NCBI GenBank assembly: GCA_043748015.1
Contig: JAYTOA010000110.1
Location: 1-22,027, forward strand
Source: JAIBBG01 sp043748015
GTDB lineage: Bacteria > Bacteroidota > Bacteroidia > Flavobacteriales_D > Sanyastnellaceae
DNA length: 22,027 bases
Direction of reading: 5' to 3'
Shown here: piece after piece, positions 6,773-14,316 of the stretch
How positions within the stretch are numbered: the first letter of the stretch is position 1
Layout of the letters: every line of letters starts with the position of its first letter
Made by a program: the position numbers and the translations under genes
The notes under the pieces: generated by a model
What the model was told of the DNA's origin: nothing
What the model saw: only the letters and a program-made list of their open reading frames with translations
The model's database searches: none

Positions 6773-7612
6773 ATGAAAACAAAACATGTCATTGAACATA
6801 TAGTTGGTTGGTTGAAAGATTATTCAGACAAAAGCGGGACTGCCGGATTTGTAATTGGAATTAGCGGAGGAATTGATTCCGCAGTTACCTCAACACTGTG
6901 TGCACTCACAGGAAAGCAAGTGATGCTGCTGGAGATGCCTATTTATCAAGCGGAAGGTCAGGTGAACCGTGCGCGGGAACACATAGCTTGGTTGAAGAAA
7001 AATCACAGTGCAGTGAGTGACCATCAGATAGAACTTACGTCAACTTTTGATTCTTTATTGTCGGCTTTACCAAAAACAGAGGATGCATATTTGATGAATC
7101 TTTCTTTGGCCAATACACGCGCAAGGTTGCGGATGACAACACTTTATTATTTCGCCGGTATTCACCGATTACTCGTTGCGGGCACCGGAAATAAAGTAGA
7201 GGATTTCGGTGTTGGATTTTATACCAAGTATGGTGATGGTGGGGTGGACCTTTCGCCAATTGCCGACCTGCTGAAGACTGAAGTTTATGAAATTGCAAAA
7301 GAATTGGGTGTTGCAGAAAGTATTCAGAAAGCCGCACCTACAGACGGGTTATGGGGCGATGATCGCACAGATGAAGATCAGATTGGTGCGAGTTATCCCG
7401 AGTTGGAATGGGCCATGGATTTTTCAGAAAAATGGAATCCGGATGAAGGACAATGGAAGCATGAAGGAGCAAATTGGTTGCTAGTTGGTAGCGAACAGGT
7501 ATTGAGTGAAAGACAGCGAACTGTGCTGGAAATTTATCTGAGACTTAACCGTGCGAATCAACACAAAATGCGTCCGATACCGGTTTGCGAGATTCCGATC
7601 GACCTTAAATAA
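6773..7612 (+). CDS. nadE: NH3-dependent NAD(+) synthetase
   Basis: A 279-residue cytoplasmic enzyme that amidates deamido-NAD to NAD with ATP and ammonia, the last step of NAD synthesis. The ATP pyrophosphatase loop SGGIDSA is at 31-37. Further family motifs are ANTRARLRMTTLYYFAG, GTGNKVEDFGVGFYTKYGDG and then GVDLSPIADLLKTEVYEIA, and QKAAPTDGLW followed by DDRTDEDQIG. There is no N-terminal glutaminase domain, so it is the ammonia-using form. I chose the ATG at 6773; a TTG at 6749 in frame lies inside the terminator stem and adds residues not expected in the family. nadE near gldB-gldC is an arrangement I recall from flavobacteria. Its stop codon abuts the gldA stop codon on the other strand. 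Confidence 0.95.
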   Translation: MKTKHVIEHIVGWLKDYSDKSGTAGFVIGISGGIDSAVTSTLCALTGKQVMLLEMPIYQAEGQVNRAREHIAWLKKNHSAVSDHQIELTSTFDSLLSALPKTEDAYLMNLSLANTRARLRMTTLYYFAGIHRLLVAGTGNKVEDFGVGFYTKYGDGGVDLSPIADLLKTEVYEIAKELGVAESIQKAAPTDGLWGDDRTDEDQIGASYPELEWAMDFSEKWNPDEGQWKHEGANWLLVGSEQVLSERQRTVLEIYLRLNRANQHKMRPIPVCEIPIDLK

Positions 7613-8530
7613 TCAATTCTTACTTGTCGTCAATTCCTTGAAAACATCTTCAAGCTTTTGTTCCTTTCTCGTCAGTGTGAGTATCGCATGACCATGAGTA
7701 GCTGCTAGAGCAGAAATATCTTTTCTAATATCGGCCGAGGTATTGCTTGTGATCATCCAGGTGTTTTCTCCAAGCGCTGTTGCTGATCCAACTCCTTCAA
7801 TATGGCGAATGATATCGCCGGAAATGGTTCCACTGAATTCCACTACGAGTTGATATACACTGGATCTTGTAAGGTTGCCAAGTTCAGAAGTAGGACTGTC
7901 AGCTACAATAATTCCATTGCTAATAATAATTGCGCGATCGCAAATTGCTTCCACTTCCTGCATGATATGCGTTGAAAGCATCACTGTTTTTTCTTTACCG
8001 ATGCGAATGATCAGGTCGCGAATTTCCGCCAGCTGATTCGGGTCGAGACCGCTTGTAGGCTCATCGAGAATGAGCACGCGCGGATCGTGTATCATGGATT
8101 GCGCAAGGCCAACACGTTGGCGATAACCTTTCGAAAGCGCTTCGATTTTCTTGTGAGCCTCAACGCCCAAACCGACCATCTCAATCATCTCTTCTACCCG
8201 TTTGCGAAGATTTTGCACTCCATAGATTTTGCCAACGAACGACAGATACTCGCGCACGTACATATCGAGATAAAGTGGATTGTGTTCCGGTAAATAACCA
8301 ATGCAACGTCGTGCATCAATACTCTGCTCATTCACATCATAACCACAAACAGAAACGGTTCCTGACGTGGGTGGAATATAGCAAGTGATGATTTTCATCA
8401 TCGTGCTCTTGCCGGCGCCATTGGGGCCAAGAAAGCCAACTACTTCTCCTTGCGAAATAGAAAATGAAACATCATTGAGTGCTTTCTGTTTTCCGTAGAA
8501 TTTTGAGACTGATGTGGTACTGATTGACAT
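7613..8530 (-). CDS. gldA: Gliding-motility ABC transporter ATP-binding protein GldA
   Basis: A 305-residue ABC ATPase of the ABC-2 exporter type. Walker A GPNGAGKST is at 35-43, the family-typical GYLPEHNPLYLDMYVREYLS segment at 78-97, a degenerate signature LSKGYRQRV at 132-140, Walker B RVLILDEPTSGLDP at 151-164 and the switch histidine at 188 (LSTHIMQEVEAICDR). These stretches closely match my memory of Flavobacterium GldA, and the C-terminal half ends in the usual KLEDVFKELT. GldA works with the membrane subunits GldF and GldG, which are not in this window and would have to be encoded elsewhere. The gene is transcribed divergently from purN and converges on nadE with no spacer. A generic ABC-2 ATPase is the alternative, less likely given the gldB-gldC proximity. 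Confidence 0.88.
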   Translation of the reverse strand: MSISTTSVSKFYGKQKALNDVSFSISQGEVVGFLGPNGAGKSTMMKIITCYIPPTSGTVSVCGYDVNEQSIDARRCIGYLPEHNPLYLDMYVREYLSFVGKIYGVQNLRKRVEEMIEMVGLGVEAHKKIEALSKGYRQRVGLAQSMIHDPRVLILDEPTSGLDPNQLAEIRDLIIRIGKEKTVMLSTHIMQEVEAICDRAIIISNGIIVADSPTSELGNLTRSSVYQLVVEFSGTISGDIIRHIEGVGSATALGENTWMITSNTSADIRKDISALAATHGHAILTLTRKEQKLEDVFKELTTSKN

Positions 8531-8553
8531 GTATTGAAACTTTGCAGCGTGGT

Positions 8554-8561
8554 CAAACCTA
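8554..8561 (-). promoter_or_regulatory. Putative -7 element for gldA
   Basis: On the minus strand the sequence reads TAGGTTTG, an exact match to TAnnTTTG, 23 bases upstream of the gldA start codon. No TTG is found at the ideal -33 distance, so the promoter call rests on this one element and on position. Confidence 0.4.
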
Positions 8562-8692
8562 CATCTATTCAGTTGCTTTTTTTACAGCTTCAAAAAATTC
8601 TTACAGCTTGCGGCTGTTGAATTTTGATAATTGTACGTTAACCAAATGCTTGTGTTGCTTTAAAATTGAAACATGCAGGTCGATTAGAATCG

Positions 8693-8700
8693 TAATTTTG
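8693..8700 (+). promoter_or_regulatory. Putative -7 element for purN
   Basis: TAATTTTG matches TAnnTTTG exactly and lies 16 bases before the purN start codon, implying a very short leader. A TTG at 8666-8668 is 24 bases upstream, somewhat longer than the usual spacing of about 19-21. Confidence 0.4.
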
Positions 8701-8716
8701 TCAAAATTTTTCACCA

Positions 8717-9295
8717 TTGAATCTCGCAATTCTCGCATCCGGCGCAGGTAGTAATACACTCAATATAATACGTCATTTCGAATCATCGCCCGATGTGAAG
8801 ATTGTTTTGATTGCTTCCAATAAGAAGGATGCCGGTGTGTTTAACATTGCTACTGATCATGGAATAGGCACTTTTATCCTCACGAAAGAGAATTTTCTTC
8901 AATCAGAAGAATTCCTTTGGGTATTAAAAAAAGCGTCTGTCGATTTTGTTATCCTTGCCGGATTTCTGTGGAAGGTTCCTGTTTCGCTGGTGCACGCCTA
9001 TAACCAACGAATCATAAATATTCATCCGGCTTTGTTACCCAAATATGGTGGAAAAGGCATGTACGGTCATTTGGTGCATGAGGCTGTTTTTCTGAACAAG
9101 GAAAAGGAAACAGGCATTACTATTCACTACGTGAATGAACATTATGATGAAGGAACTGTTATTTTTCAATCAAGTGTTTTGTTGAATGATGATGACACGC
9201 CATCAACGATTGAAAAGAAAGTTCGCGAGCTTGAAATGAAATATTTACCGGCAGTGATAGAAAAGGAAATCCGGGAATTGGGTGCGAATTCGTAG
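8717..9295 (+). CDS. purN: Phosphoribosylglycinamide formyltransferase (GAR transformylase)
   Basis: A 192-residue enzyme of purine synthesis that transfers a formyl group from 10-formyltetrahydrofolate to GAR. The GAGSN phosphate-binding loop is at 9-13. Catalytic Asn101 and His103 lie in NIHPALLPKYGGKGMYG (101-117), and Asp144 lies in HYVNEHYDEG, almost the same numbering as the Escherichia coli enzyme. The only sensible start is TTG at 8717: it opens the protein with NLAILASGAGSN as expected, and an in-frame stop lies at 8693-8695. A -7-like element stands 16 bases upstream. It stands alone on its strand, divergent from gldA and 144 bases before the SulP gene. Confidence 0.95.
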   Translation: MNLAILASGAGSNTLNIIRHFESSPDVKIVLIASNKKDAGVFNIATDHGIGTFILTKENFLQSEEFLWVLKKASVDFVILAGFLWKVPVSLVHAYNQRIINIHPALLPKYGGKGMYGHLVHEAVFLNKEKETGITIHYVNEHYDEGTVIFQSSVLLNDDDTPSTIEKKVRELEMKYLPAVIEKEIRELGANS

Positions 9296-9439
9296 AGTTC
9301 TTGAAAATGTTAAGGTATCATAAGTCTCTCAGGAAGTATTAATCGACAAACTTGATGATGAGCAACCTAAACGAAGAGTAAGAAATCAACGCATGCATTT
9401 TAATCCGCTACTTCTTATCATTGCAAGATCACTACAGTT

Positions 9440-11014
9440 ATGAAACAAGTACGCTTAGCATTTTCGAATTTATCGCATGATCTACCCGCATCGATTGTGG
9501 TTTTTCTTGTGGCACTGCCCCTATGTCTGGGAATTGCTGTCGCTTCCGACGCGCATCCTTTTACGGGAATTATAGCCGGTATCATAGGAGGAATTGTAGT
9601 TGGATCGCTAAGTGGCAGTGCTATCAGTGTTAGTGGACCAGCGGCCGGATTGGCGACGATTGTTGCGGCAGCCTTGACAAAATTGCCTTCATATGAAGCC
9701 TTCGTACTCGCAGTTGTTATCGCGGGTGTTCTGCAGTTAGGACTTGGAATTATCAAAGCCGGTGTCATTGGTCGTTACATTCCGAATGCTGTTATCAAAG
9801 GGATGTTAGCAGCTATCGGAATCATGCTCATACTAAAGCAGCTTCCTCACTTTGTTGGGTATGACAAGGATCCGGAAGGTGAGGAAGCATTCTTTCAAGT
9901 GGATGGTGAAAATACGTTCAGCGAAATCATCATAGCCTTGAATATGATTTCTCCTGTTGCTTTGCTCATTGCAGTAGTGTCATCCGTCATATTGCTGGTG
10001 TACGGAATGAACTCGTTGAAGGAAAAGAAATTTTTTCAATATGTACCCGGACCTCTGCTTGTCGTGGTTGTTGGCGTGTTGATCAATGAATATTTGTTAC
10101 CCGCATCACATCAATTGGCTTTGCGCAATGAGCACTTGGTTCAGTTGCCCATTTTTTCGGGAGCAGCAGATTTATGGGCAGGACTTCCTTCTCCGGACTG
10201 GAGTGAAATTCTCAATGGAAAAATTTGGGTAACAGCAATAACGATTGCATTAATAGCAAGTCTGGAATCTTTGTTGAGTCTTGAAGCATCGGATAAACTT
10301 GATGAACAAAAAAGAATCAGTCCTCCGAACCGTGAACTTCTCGCACAGGGAACGGGCAACGTAATTTCAGGACTATTAGGTGGACTGCCTGTAACATCGG
10401 TCATTGTGCGTAGTTCCGCCAACGCCAATGCCGGGGCACGAACAAAGATGTCTGCTATTTTTCATGGTGTGCTTTTACTTTTTACGGTTTTGCTCATTCC
10501 TGAGTTGTTGAATAAGATTCCGAAATCTGCACTGGCTGCAATATTGATTTTTATTGGTTATAAGCTGGCGCGAATAGAACTTTTCAAAATGTATTACAAA
10601 AAGGGAATGGATCAGTTCTTACCATTTGTAATCACGATTCTTGCGATACTTTTTACGGACCTTCTCGCAGGAATCATGATTGGTTTGCTTGCCGGACTTT
10701 TCTTCGTATTCAGAAGTAATTTCAGATCTGCACTCGCTGTCACCATTGATGCCAATAGATACCTCATCCGTTTCGGGAAAGAAGTTTCTTTTTTGAATAA
10801 ACCACTTCTCATGGATCATTTGGAGAAAATCCCTTATGGCTCGTCTGTTTTAATTGATGCCACCAGAAGTGATTTTATCGATAGAGATGTTATAGAGCTC
10901 GTCAATGACTTTATTATTGGATCTGTTTCTAATAACATAACGGTTTATATCAAGCGTGAACACCACAATCAGAAAGAAATCTTTGTGGATCCATATCGAC
11001 ATGAGATCACTTAA
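9440..11014 (+). CDS. SulP-family inorganic anion transporter, possibly bicarbonate
   Basis: A 524-residue inner-membrane protein. The N-terminal segment LSHDLPASIVVFLVALPLCL at 11-30 and the SGPAAGLATIV motif at 65-75 are typical of SLC26/SulP transporters, followed by about ten more hydrophobic helices up to residue 430. Residues 440-510 form a compact STAS-like domain (VLIDATRSDFIDRDVIELV), the usual cytoplasmic regulatory end of the family. The family carries sulfate, bicarbonate, chloride or dicarboxylates. The carbonic anhydrase gene 90 bases downstream on the same strand favours bicarbonate, as in known SulP-carbonic anhydrase pairs, but the substrate is an inference. No terminator is seen between the two genes, so cotranscription is likely. 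Confidence 0.92.
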   Translation: MKQVRLAFSNLSHDLPASIVVFLVALPLCLGIAVASDAHPFTGIIAGIIGGIVVGSLSGSAISVSGPAAGLATIVAAALTKLPSYEAFVLAVVIAGVLQLGLGIIKAGVIGRYIPNAVIKGMLAAIGIMLILKQLPHFVGYDKDPEGEEAFFQVDGENTFSEIIIALNMISPVALLIAVVSSVILLVYGMNSLKEKKFFQYVPGPLLVVVVGVLINEYLLPASHQLALRNEHLVQLPIFSGAADLWAGLPSPDWSEILNGKIWVTAITIALIASLESLLSLEASDKLDEQKRISPPNRELLAQGTGNVISGLLGGLPVTSVIVRSSANANAGARTKMSAIFHGVLLLFTVLLIPELLNKIPKSALAAILIFIGYKLARIELFKMYYKKGMDQFLPFVITILAILFTDLLAGIMIGLLAGLFFVFRSNFRSALAVTIDANRYLIRFGKEVSFLNKPLLMDHLEKIPYGSSVLIDATRSDFIDRDVIELVNDFIIGSVSNNITVYIKREHHNQKEIFVDPYRHEIT

Positions 11015-11104
11015 ACATGAATTCAATCGAGAACAATATTGAATATTTTTGGGTCGACACTTCCGAATATTGATTTTTTTGACATTCATATCTATATAGA
11101 ACCA

Positions 11105-11737
11105 ATGAACAGTTTCCAGCGATTATTACTCGAAAACAAAGCCTGGGTGGGTGAAAAGCTTCATTCAGACCCGGAATATTTTTTTCGACTTTCAAAAACA
11201 CAAACTCCGGAATTTCTTTGGATAGGTTGCAGCGATAGTCGGGTTCCGGCGAATGAGGTGACCGGCACTTCACCGGGCGAAATTTTTGTTCATCGCAATA
11301 TCGCCAACTTGGTTGTTGATGGTGATCTCAACTTATTGAGCGTGCTTGACTATGCTGTGAATTACTTGCGCATAAAGCACGTCATTGTATGTGGTCACTA
11401 TGGTTGCGGTGGTGTGAAAGCTGCGGCCGGCGGACCTATTGAGGGAGTGATCAACAATTGGCTGGATAATATTCGTGTAGTGCTCAAGAACAATCAAGCT
11501 GAGCTTGACGGCATCGATGATGATTCATTGCGTTCCGATCGTCTTGTCGAACTCAATGTAAAAGCACAAGTGGATAATCTCACCAAAACTTCAATTATAC
11601 AGAATGCATGGAACAAACATCAAAGTCCTCATTTACACGGTTGGGTTTACAGCCTTGCGGATGGTATCCTGAAGCCGGTTATTCACTTACATCCCGAGAA
11701 TGAACGTGTTTTACATACGAATAATGGGATGATGTAA
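11105..11737 (+). CDS. can: Beta-class carbonic anhydrase
   Basis: A 210-residue cytoplasmic zinc enzyme that interconverts CO2 and bicarbonate. Zinc ligands and partners are clear: Cys42, Asp44 and Arg46 in CSDSRVPA, His98 and Cys101 in CGHYGCGG, with the same numbering as E. coli Can. HRNIANLV (63-70) and the C-terminal HGWVYSLADG are also family-typical. I chose the ATG at 11105, which gives the usual MNSFQRLLLENKAWVGEKL opening; an in-frame ATA or other codon further upstream adds residues the family lacks. It stands between the SulP transporter (90 bases) and the MarC gene (42 bases), which suggests a bicarbonate supply operon. A TATTTTTG match to the -7 consensus at 11044-11051 could add an internal promoter. 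Confidence 0.95.
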   Translation: MNSFQRLLLENKAWVGEKLHSDPEYFFRLSKTQTPEFLWIGCSDSRVPANEVTGTSPGEIFVHRNIANLVVDGDLNLLSVLDYAVNYLRIKHVIVCGHYGCGGVKAAAGGPIEGVINNWLDNIRVVLKNNQAELDGIDDDSLRSDRLVELNVKAQVDNLTKTSIIQNAWNKHQSPHLHGWVYSLADGILKPVIHLHPENERVLHTNNGMM

Positions 11738-11779
11738 AGGCAGATTTTCTTTCAGAGTGATCCATATTACTTTCGCGAC

Positions 11780-12358
11780 ATGTTTGACTGGAAGGAAGTG
11801 TTTTCTTGCTTTATGGTGTTGTTTGCGGTAATCGACATCATTGGTAGTATACCTATCATCCTCAAGATTAAAAATTCTGTTGGTAATATTCAGCCAATCA
11901 CCACAACAGTCGTGTCATTTCTTTTAATGGCATTGTTTATTTTTTTCGGAGGAAAGTTTCTTGGAATTTTCGGCGTAGATGTCAACTCATTCGCTGTCGC
12001 CGGTTCTTTCATTTTGTTTTTCATAGCGATGGAAATGGTGTTGGGTATAAAAATTTTCAAGCAAAAAGAAGGAACTGAAAAGGCTGCTTCAATTGTACCT
12101 CTAGCTTTTCCGATCATAGCAGGAGCCGGTACATTTTCTACACTCGTTGCACTCGGTGCAGAGTATCAAAAAATAAATATTCTCGTCGCGGTTGTTCTCA
12201 ATGTGCCGATCATTTTTCTTGTTTTAAAATTGACCGGTCGTATAGAAAGATTACTAGGTATTGGGGGTATAGCTATTCTCGAAAGGGTTTTTGGGATTAT
12301 TCTCCTCGCCATCGCCGTCAAACTTTTCTCGAGCAACATCCAACACCTATTACATTGA
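11780..12358 (+). CDS. MarC-family integral membrane protein
   Basis: A 192-residue inner-membrane protein with six hydrophobic helices. Family segments include FAVIDIIGSIPIILKI near 15-30, FGVDVNSFAVAGSFILFFIAM near 64-84, the PLAFPIIAGAGTFSTLV loop near 108-124, and a C-terminal IGGIAILERVFGIILLAIAV. This matches MarC/UPF0056 proteins. Despite the name, E. coli MarC is not shown to cause multiple antibiotic resistance, and the transported substrate is unknown for most members. It follows the carbonic anhydrase gene by 42 bases on the same strand and is probably cotranscribed with it. Whether it belongs functionally to the bicarbonate pair is open. Confidence 0.93.
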   Translation: MFDWKEVFSCFMVLFAVIDIIGSIPIILKIKNSVGNIQPITTTVVSFLLMALFIFFGGKFLGIFGVDVNSFAVAGSFILFFIAMEMVLGIKIFKQKEGTEKAASIVPLAFPIIAGAGTFSTLVALGAEYQKINILVAVVLNVPIIFLVLKLTGRIERLLGIGGIAILERVFGIILLAIAVKLFSSNIQHLLH

Positions 12359-12484
12359 AAATTACAAATTGAAAATTGAAAATTGCGCGAGTGAAGGGCA
12401 ACACTACACCGCTCAAATCGCAAATTACAATTCGCAAATAGCGCTTCATCAAATCTTCAACTCATTCAATCAAAAAATCTTCTA
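12359..12484. repeat. AT-rich spacer with AAATTGA-type short tandem repeats
   Basis: After the marC stop codon the spacer begins with three imperfect tandem units of AAATTGA (12365-12386) and later has AAATCGCAAATTACAATTCGC-like direct and inverted copies up to 12442. No terminator with T-run is seen before rnhA. Low-complexity runs of this kind are often found between Bacteroidota genes; function unknown. Confidence 0.45.
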
Positions 12485-12970
12485 TTGTCTACAATCATTC
12501 ACATTTACACCGACGGCGCAGCACGCGGGAATCCCGGCCCCGGCGGCTACGGTCTCATTTTACAAAGCGGAAAATTTTACAAGGAAGTAAGTGAAGGTTT
12601 CAGGCTCACCACCAACAACAGAATGGAATTGCTTAGCGTAATCATTGGACTTGAAATGTTGAAGACTGAAAATTGTGATGTCACCGTTTTTTCTGATTCC
12701 AGATATGTCGTTGATTCCGTGGAAAAAAAATGGATCGACGGATGGGTGAAACGTGGATGGAAAAAAGTGAAGAATCCGGACCTGTGGAAGCGATACCAAG
12801 CAATTGCAATAAACCACAGCGTAAAATTCAAATGGATTCGCGGACACAATGGACACCCGATGAATGAACGATGCGATGAGTTGGCTGTCGCTGCCAGTTG
12901 GGGAAAGAATCTTCAAGCTGACGTATGGTATGAAGCGAACAAGGACAACGAGGATTTATTCAGTGCGTAA
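12485..12970 (+). CDS. rnhA: Ribonuclease HI
   Basis: A 161-residue RNase H that cleaves the RNA strand of RNA-DNA hybrids, acting in the cytoplasm on R-loops and Okazaki primers. The metal-binding acidic residues are Asp10 (YTDGAARGNPGPGGYG), Glu48 (NNRMELL), Asp71 (VFSDSRYV) and Asp131 (ERCDELA), with the flexible-loop His121 (RGHNGHP) also present. All catalytic residues are conserved, so it should be active. The best start is TTG at 12485: family members begin only a few residues before the first strand, and no in-frame ATG precedes it. It lies alone between marC and the acyl-CoA dehydrogenase gene, 50 bases before the latter. Confidence 0.95.
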   Translation: MSTIIHIYTDGAARGNPGPGGYGLILQSGKFYKEVSEGFRLTTNNRMELLSVIIGLEMLKTENCDVTVFSDSRYVVDSVEKKWIDGWVKRGWKKVKNPDLWKRYQAIAINHSVKFKWIRGHNGHPMNERCDELAVAASWGKNLQADVWYEANKDNEDLFSA

Positions 12971-13020
12971 CTAAATTCGCACCCAAATTTTGAAAGAACA
13001 AACTGCAATCAATTAAGAAT

Positions 13021-14199
13021 ATGCGCACAGACTTATATCAGGGACACGATTACTACATGATGGATGAATTGCTCACCGAGGAGCACCGACTCATCCGAGA
13101 CACTGCTCGTGCATGGGTGAAGAAAGAAGTTTCACCTATCATTGAAGAAGCTGCTGAGAAGTGTGTTTTTCCGCAGCACTTACTTAAAGGTCTCGGAGAA
13201 ATTGGCGCTTTCGGTCCATACATCCCTGAAGAATATGGTGGGGCCGGACTCGATCAGATTGCCTATGGTCTAATCATGCAAGAATTGGAAAGATGCGACA
13301 GCGGTTTGCGCTCAACTGCTTCTGTTCAAAGCTCGCTGGTGATGTATCCTATTTATAAATACGGTAACGAAGAACAACGTAAAAAATATTTACCCAAACT
13401 CGCAACCGGCGAGTGGATGGGATGTTTTGGATTGACAGAGCCGGACTTCGGAAGCAATCCGGGTGGAATGGTGACCAACTTCAAAGACATGGGTGATCAT
13501 TATTTGCTGAATGGCGCCAAGATGTGGATCAGTAATGCGCCATTTGCGCAAATCGCTGTAGTGTGGGCAAAGAATGAGGAAGGAAGAATTCATGGATTGA
13601 TCGTAGAGCGTGGGATGGAAGGATATACCACACCTACAATGCACGGCAAATGGAGTCTGCGCGCCAGCGATACAGGCGAACTCATTTTCGACAATGTGAA
13701 AGTGCCAAAGGAAAACCTCCTGCCAAATAAAAGCGGACTCGGTGCTCCTCTTGGTTGTCTCGATTCGGCTCGTTACGGAATTTCATGGGGTGCCATTGGA
13801 GTTGCGCTCGATTGTTATGATGTTGCATTGCGCTATTCGAAAGAGCGCATTCAATTTGGTAAGCCAATTGGTGCTTTTCAATTGCAACAGAAAAAACTTG
13901 CGGAGATGATCACTGAGATAACGAAGGCGCAACTTCTTACATACAGGCTTGGACAATTGCGCAATGAAGGACGCGCAACAACAGCCCAGATCAGTATGGC
14001 CAAACGCAACAACATTGCAATGGCAAAAGTGATTGTGAGCGACGCGCGTCAGATATTAGGCGCAATGGGCATTACCGGCGAATATCCTGTAATGCGACAT
14101 ATGATGAACCTCGAATCCGTGCTTACATACGAAGGAACACACGACATACACTTGCTTATTACTGGAATGGATGTGACGGGTTTTGATGCATTTAAGTAA
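13021..14199 (+). CDS. Acyl-CoA dehydrogenase, glutaryl-CoA dehydrogenase type
   Basis: A 392-residue flavoprotein of the acyl-CoA dehydrogenase family. It follows human glutaryl-CoA dehydrogenase closely by eye: SGLRSTASVQSSLVMYPIYK at 94-113 with the glutaryl-binding Arg97 and Ser98 positions, GCFGLTEPDFGSNPG at 134-148, GKWSLRASDTGELIFDNVKV, SARYGISWG, and the catalytic base Glu371 in TYEGTHDIH. The enzyme would oxidise glutaryl-CoA and decarboxylate it to crotonyl-CoA in lysine or tryptophan breakdown. Substrate choice is inferred from these residues. No other lysine-degradation gene is in the window, so context adds nothing. It follows rnhA by 50 bases on the same strand. Confidence 0.92.
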   Translation: MRTDLYQGHDYYMMDELLTEEHRLIRDTARAWVKKEVSPIIEEAAEKCVFPQHLLKGLGEIGAFGPYIPEEYGGAGLDQIAYGLIMQELERCDSGLRSTASVQSSLVMYPIYKYGNEEQRKKYLPKLATGEWMGCFGLTEPDFGSNPGGMVTNFKDMGDHYLLNGAKMWISNAPFAQIAVVWAKNEEGRIHGLIVERGMEGYTTPTMHGKWSLRASDTGELIFDNVKVPKENLLPNKSGLGAPLGCLDSARYGISWGAIGVALDCYDVALRYSKERIQFGKPIGAFQLQQKKLAEMITEITKAQLLTYRLGQLRNEGRATTAQISMAKRNNIAMAKVIVSDARQILGAMGITGEYPVMRHMMNLESVLTYEGTHDIHLLITGMDVTGFDAFK

Positions 14200-14316
14200 T
14201 TGCTTTTGCCGGGCATTACTGCAATTGACTCCTGAAAGTGGCTCGAAGTTTTAACTTTTGTGTTACATGTGTCAATGGCTATATTTGGAAAATCTATAGA
14301 ATACATCACGATTTTT

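Noticed and set aside
14200..14235. Inverted repeat AATTGC...GCAATT after the acyl-CoA dehydrogenase gene as a terminator
   Set aside because: Only six base pairs with an 18-base gap and no T-run after it; not a convincing terminator.
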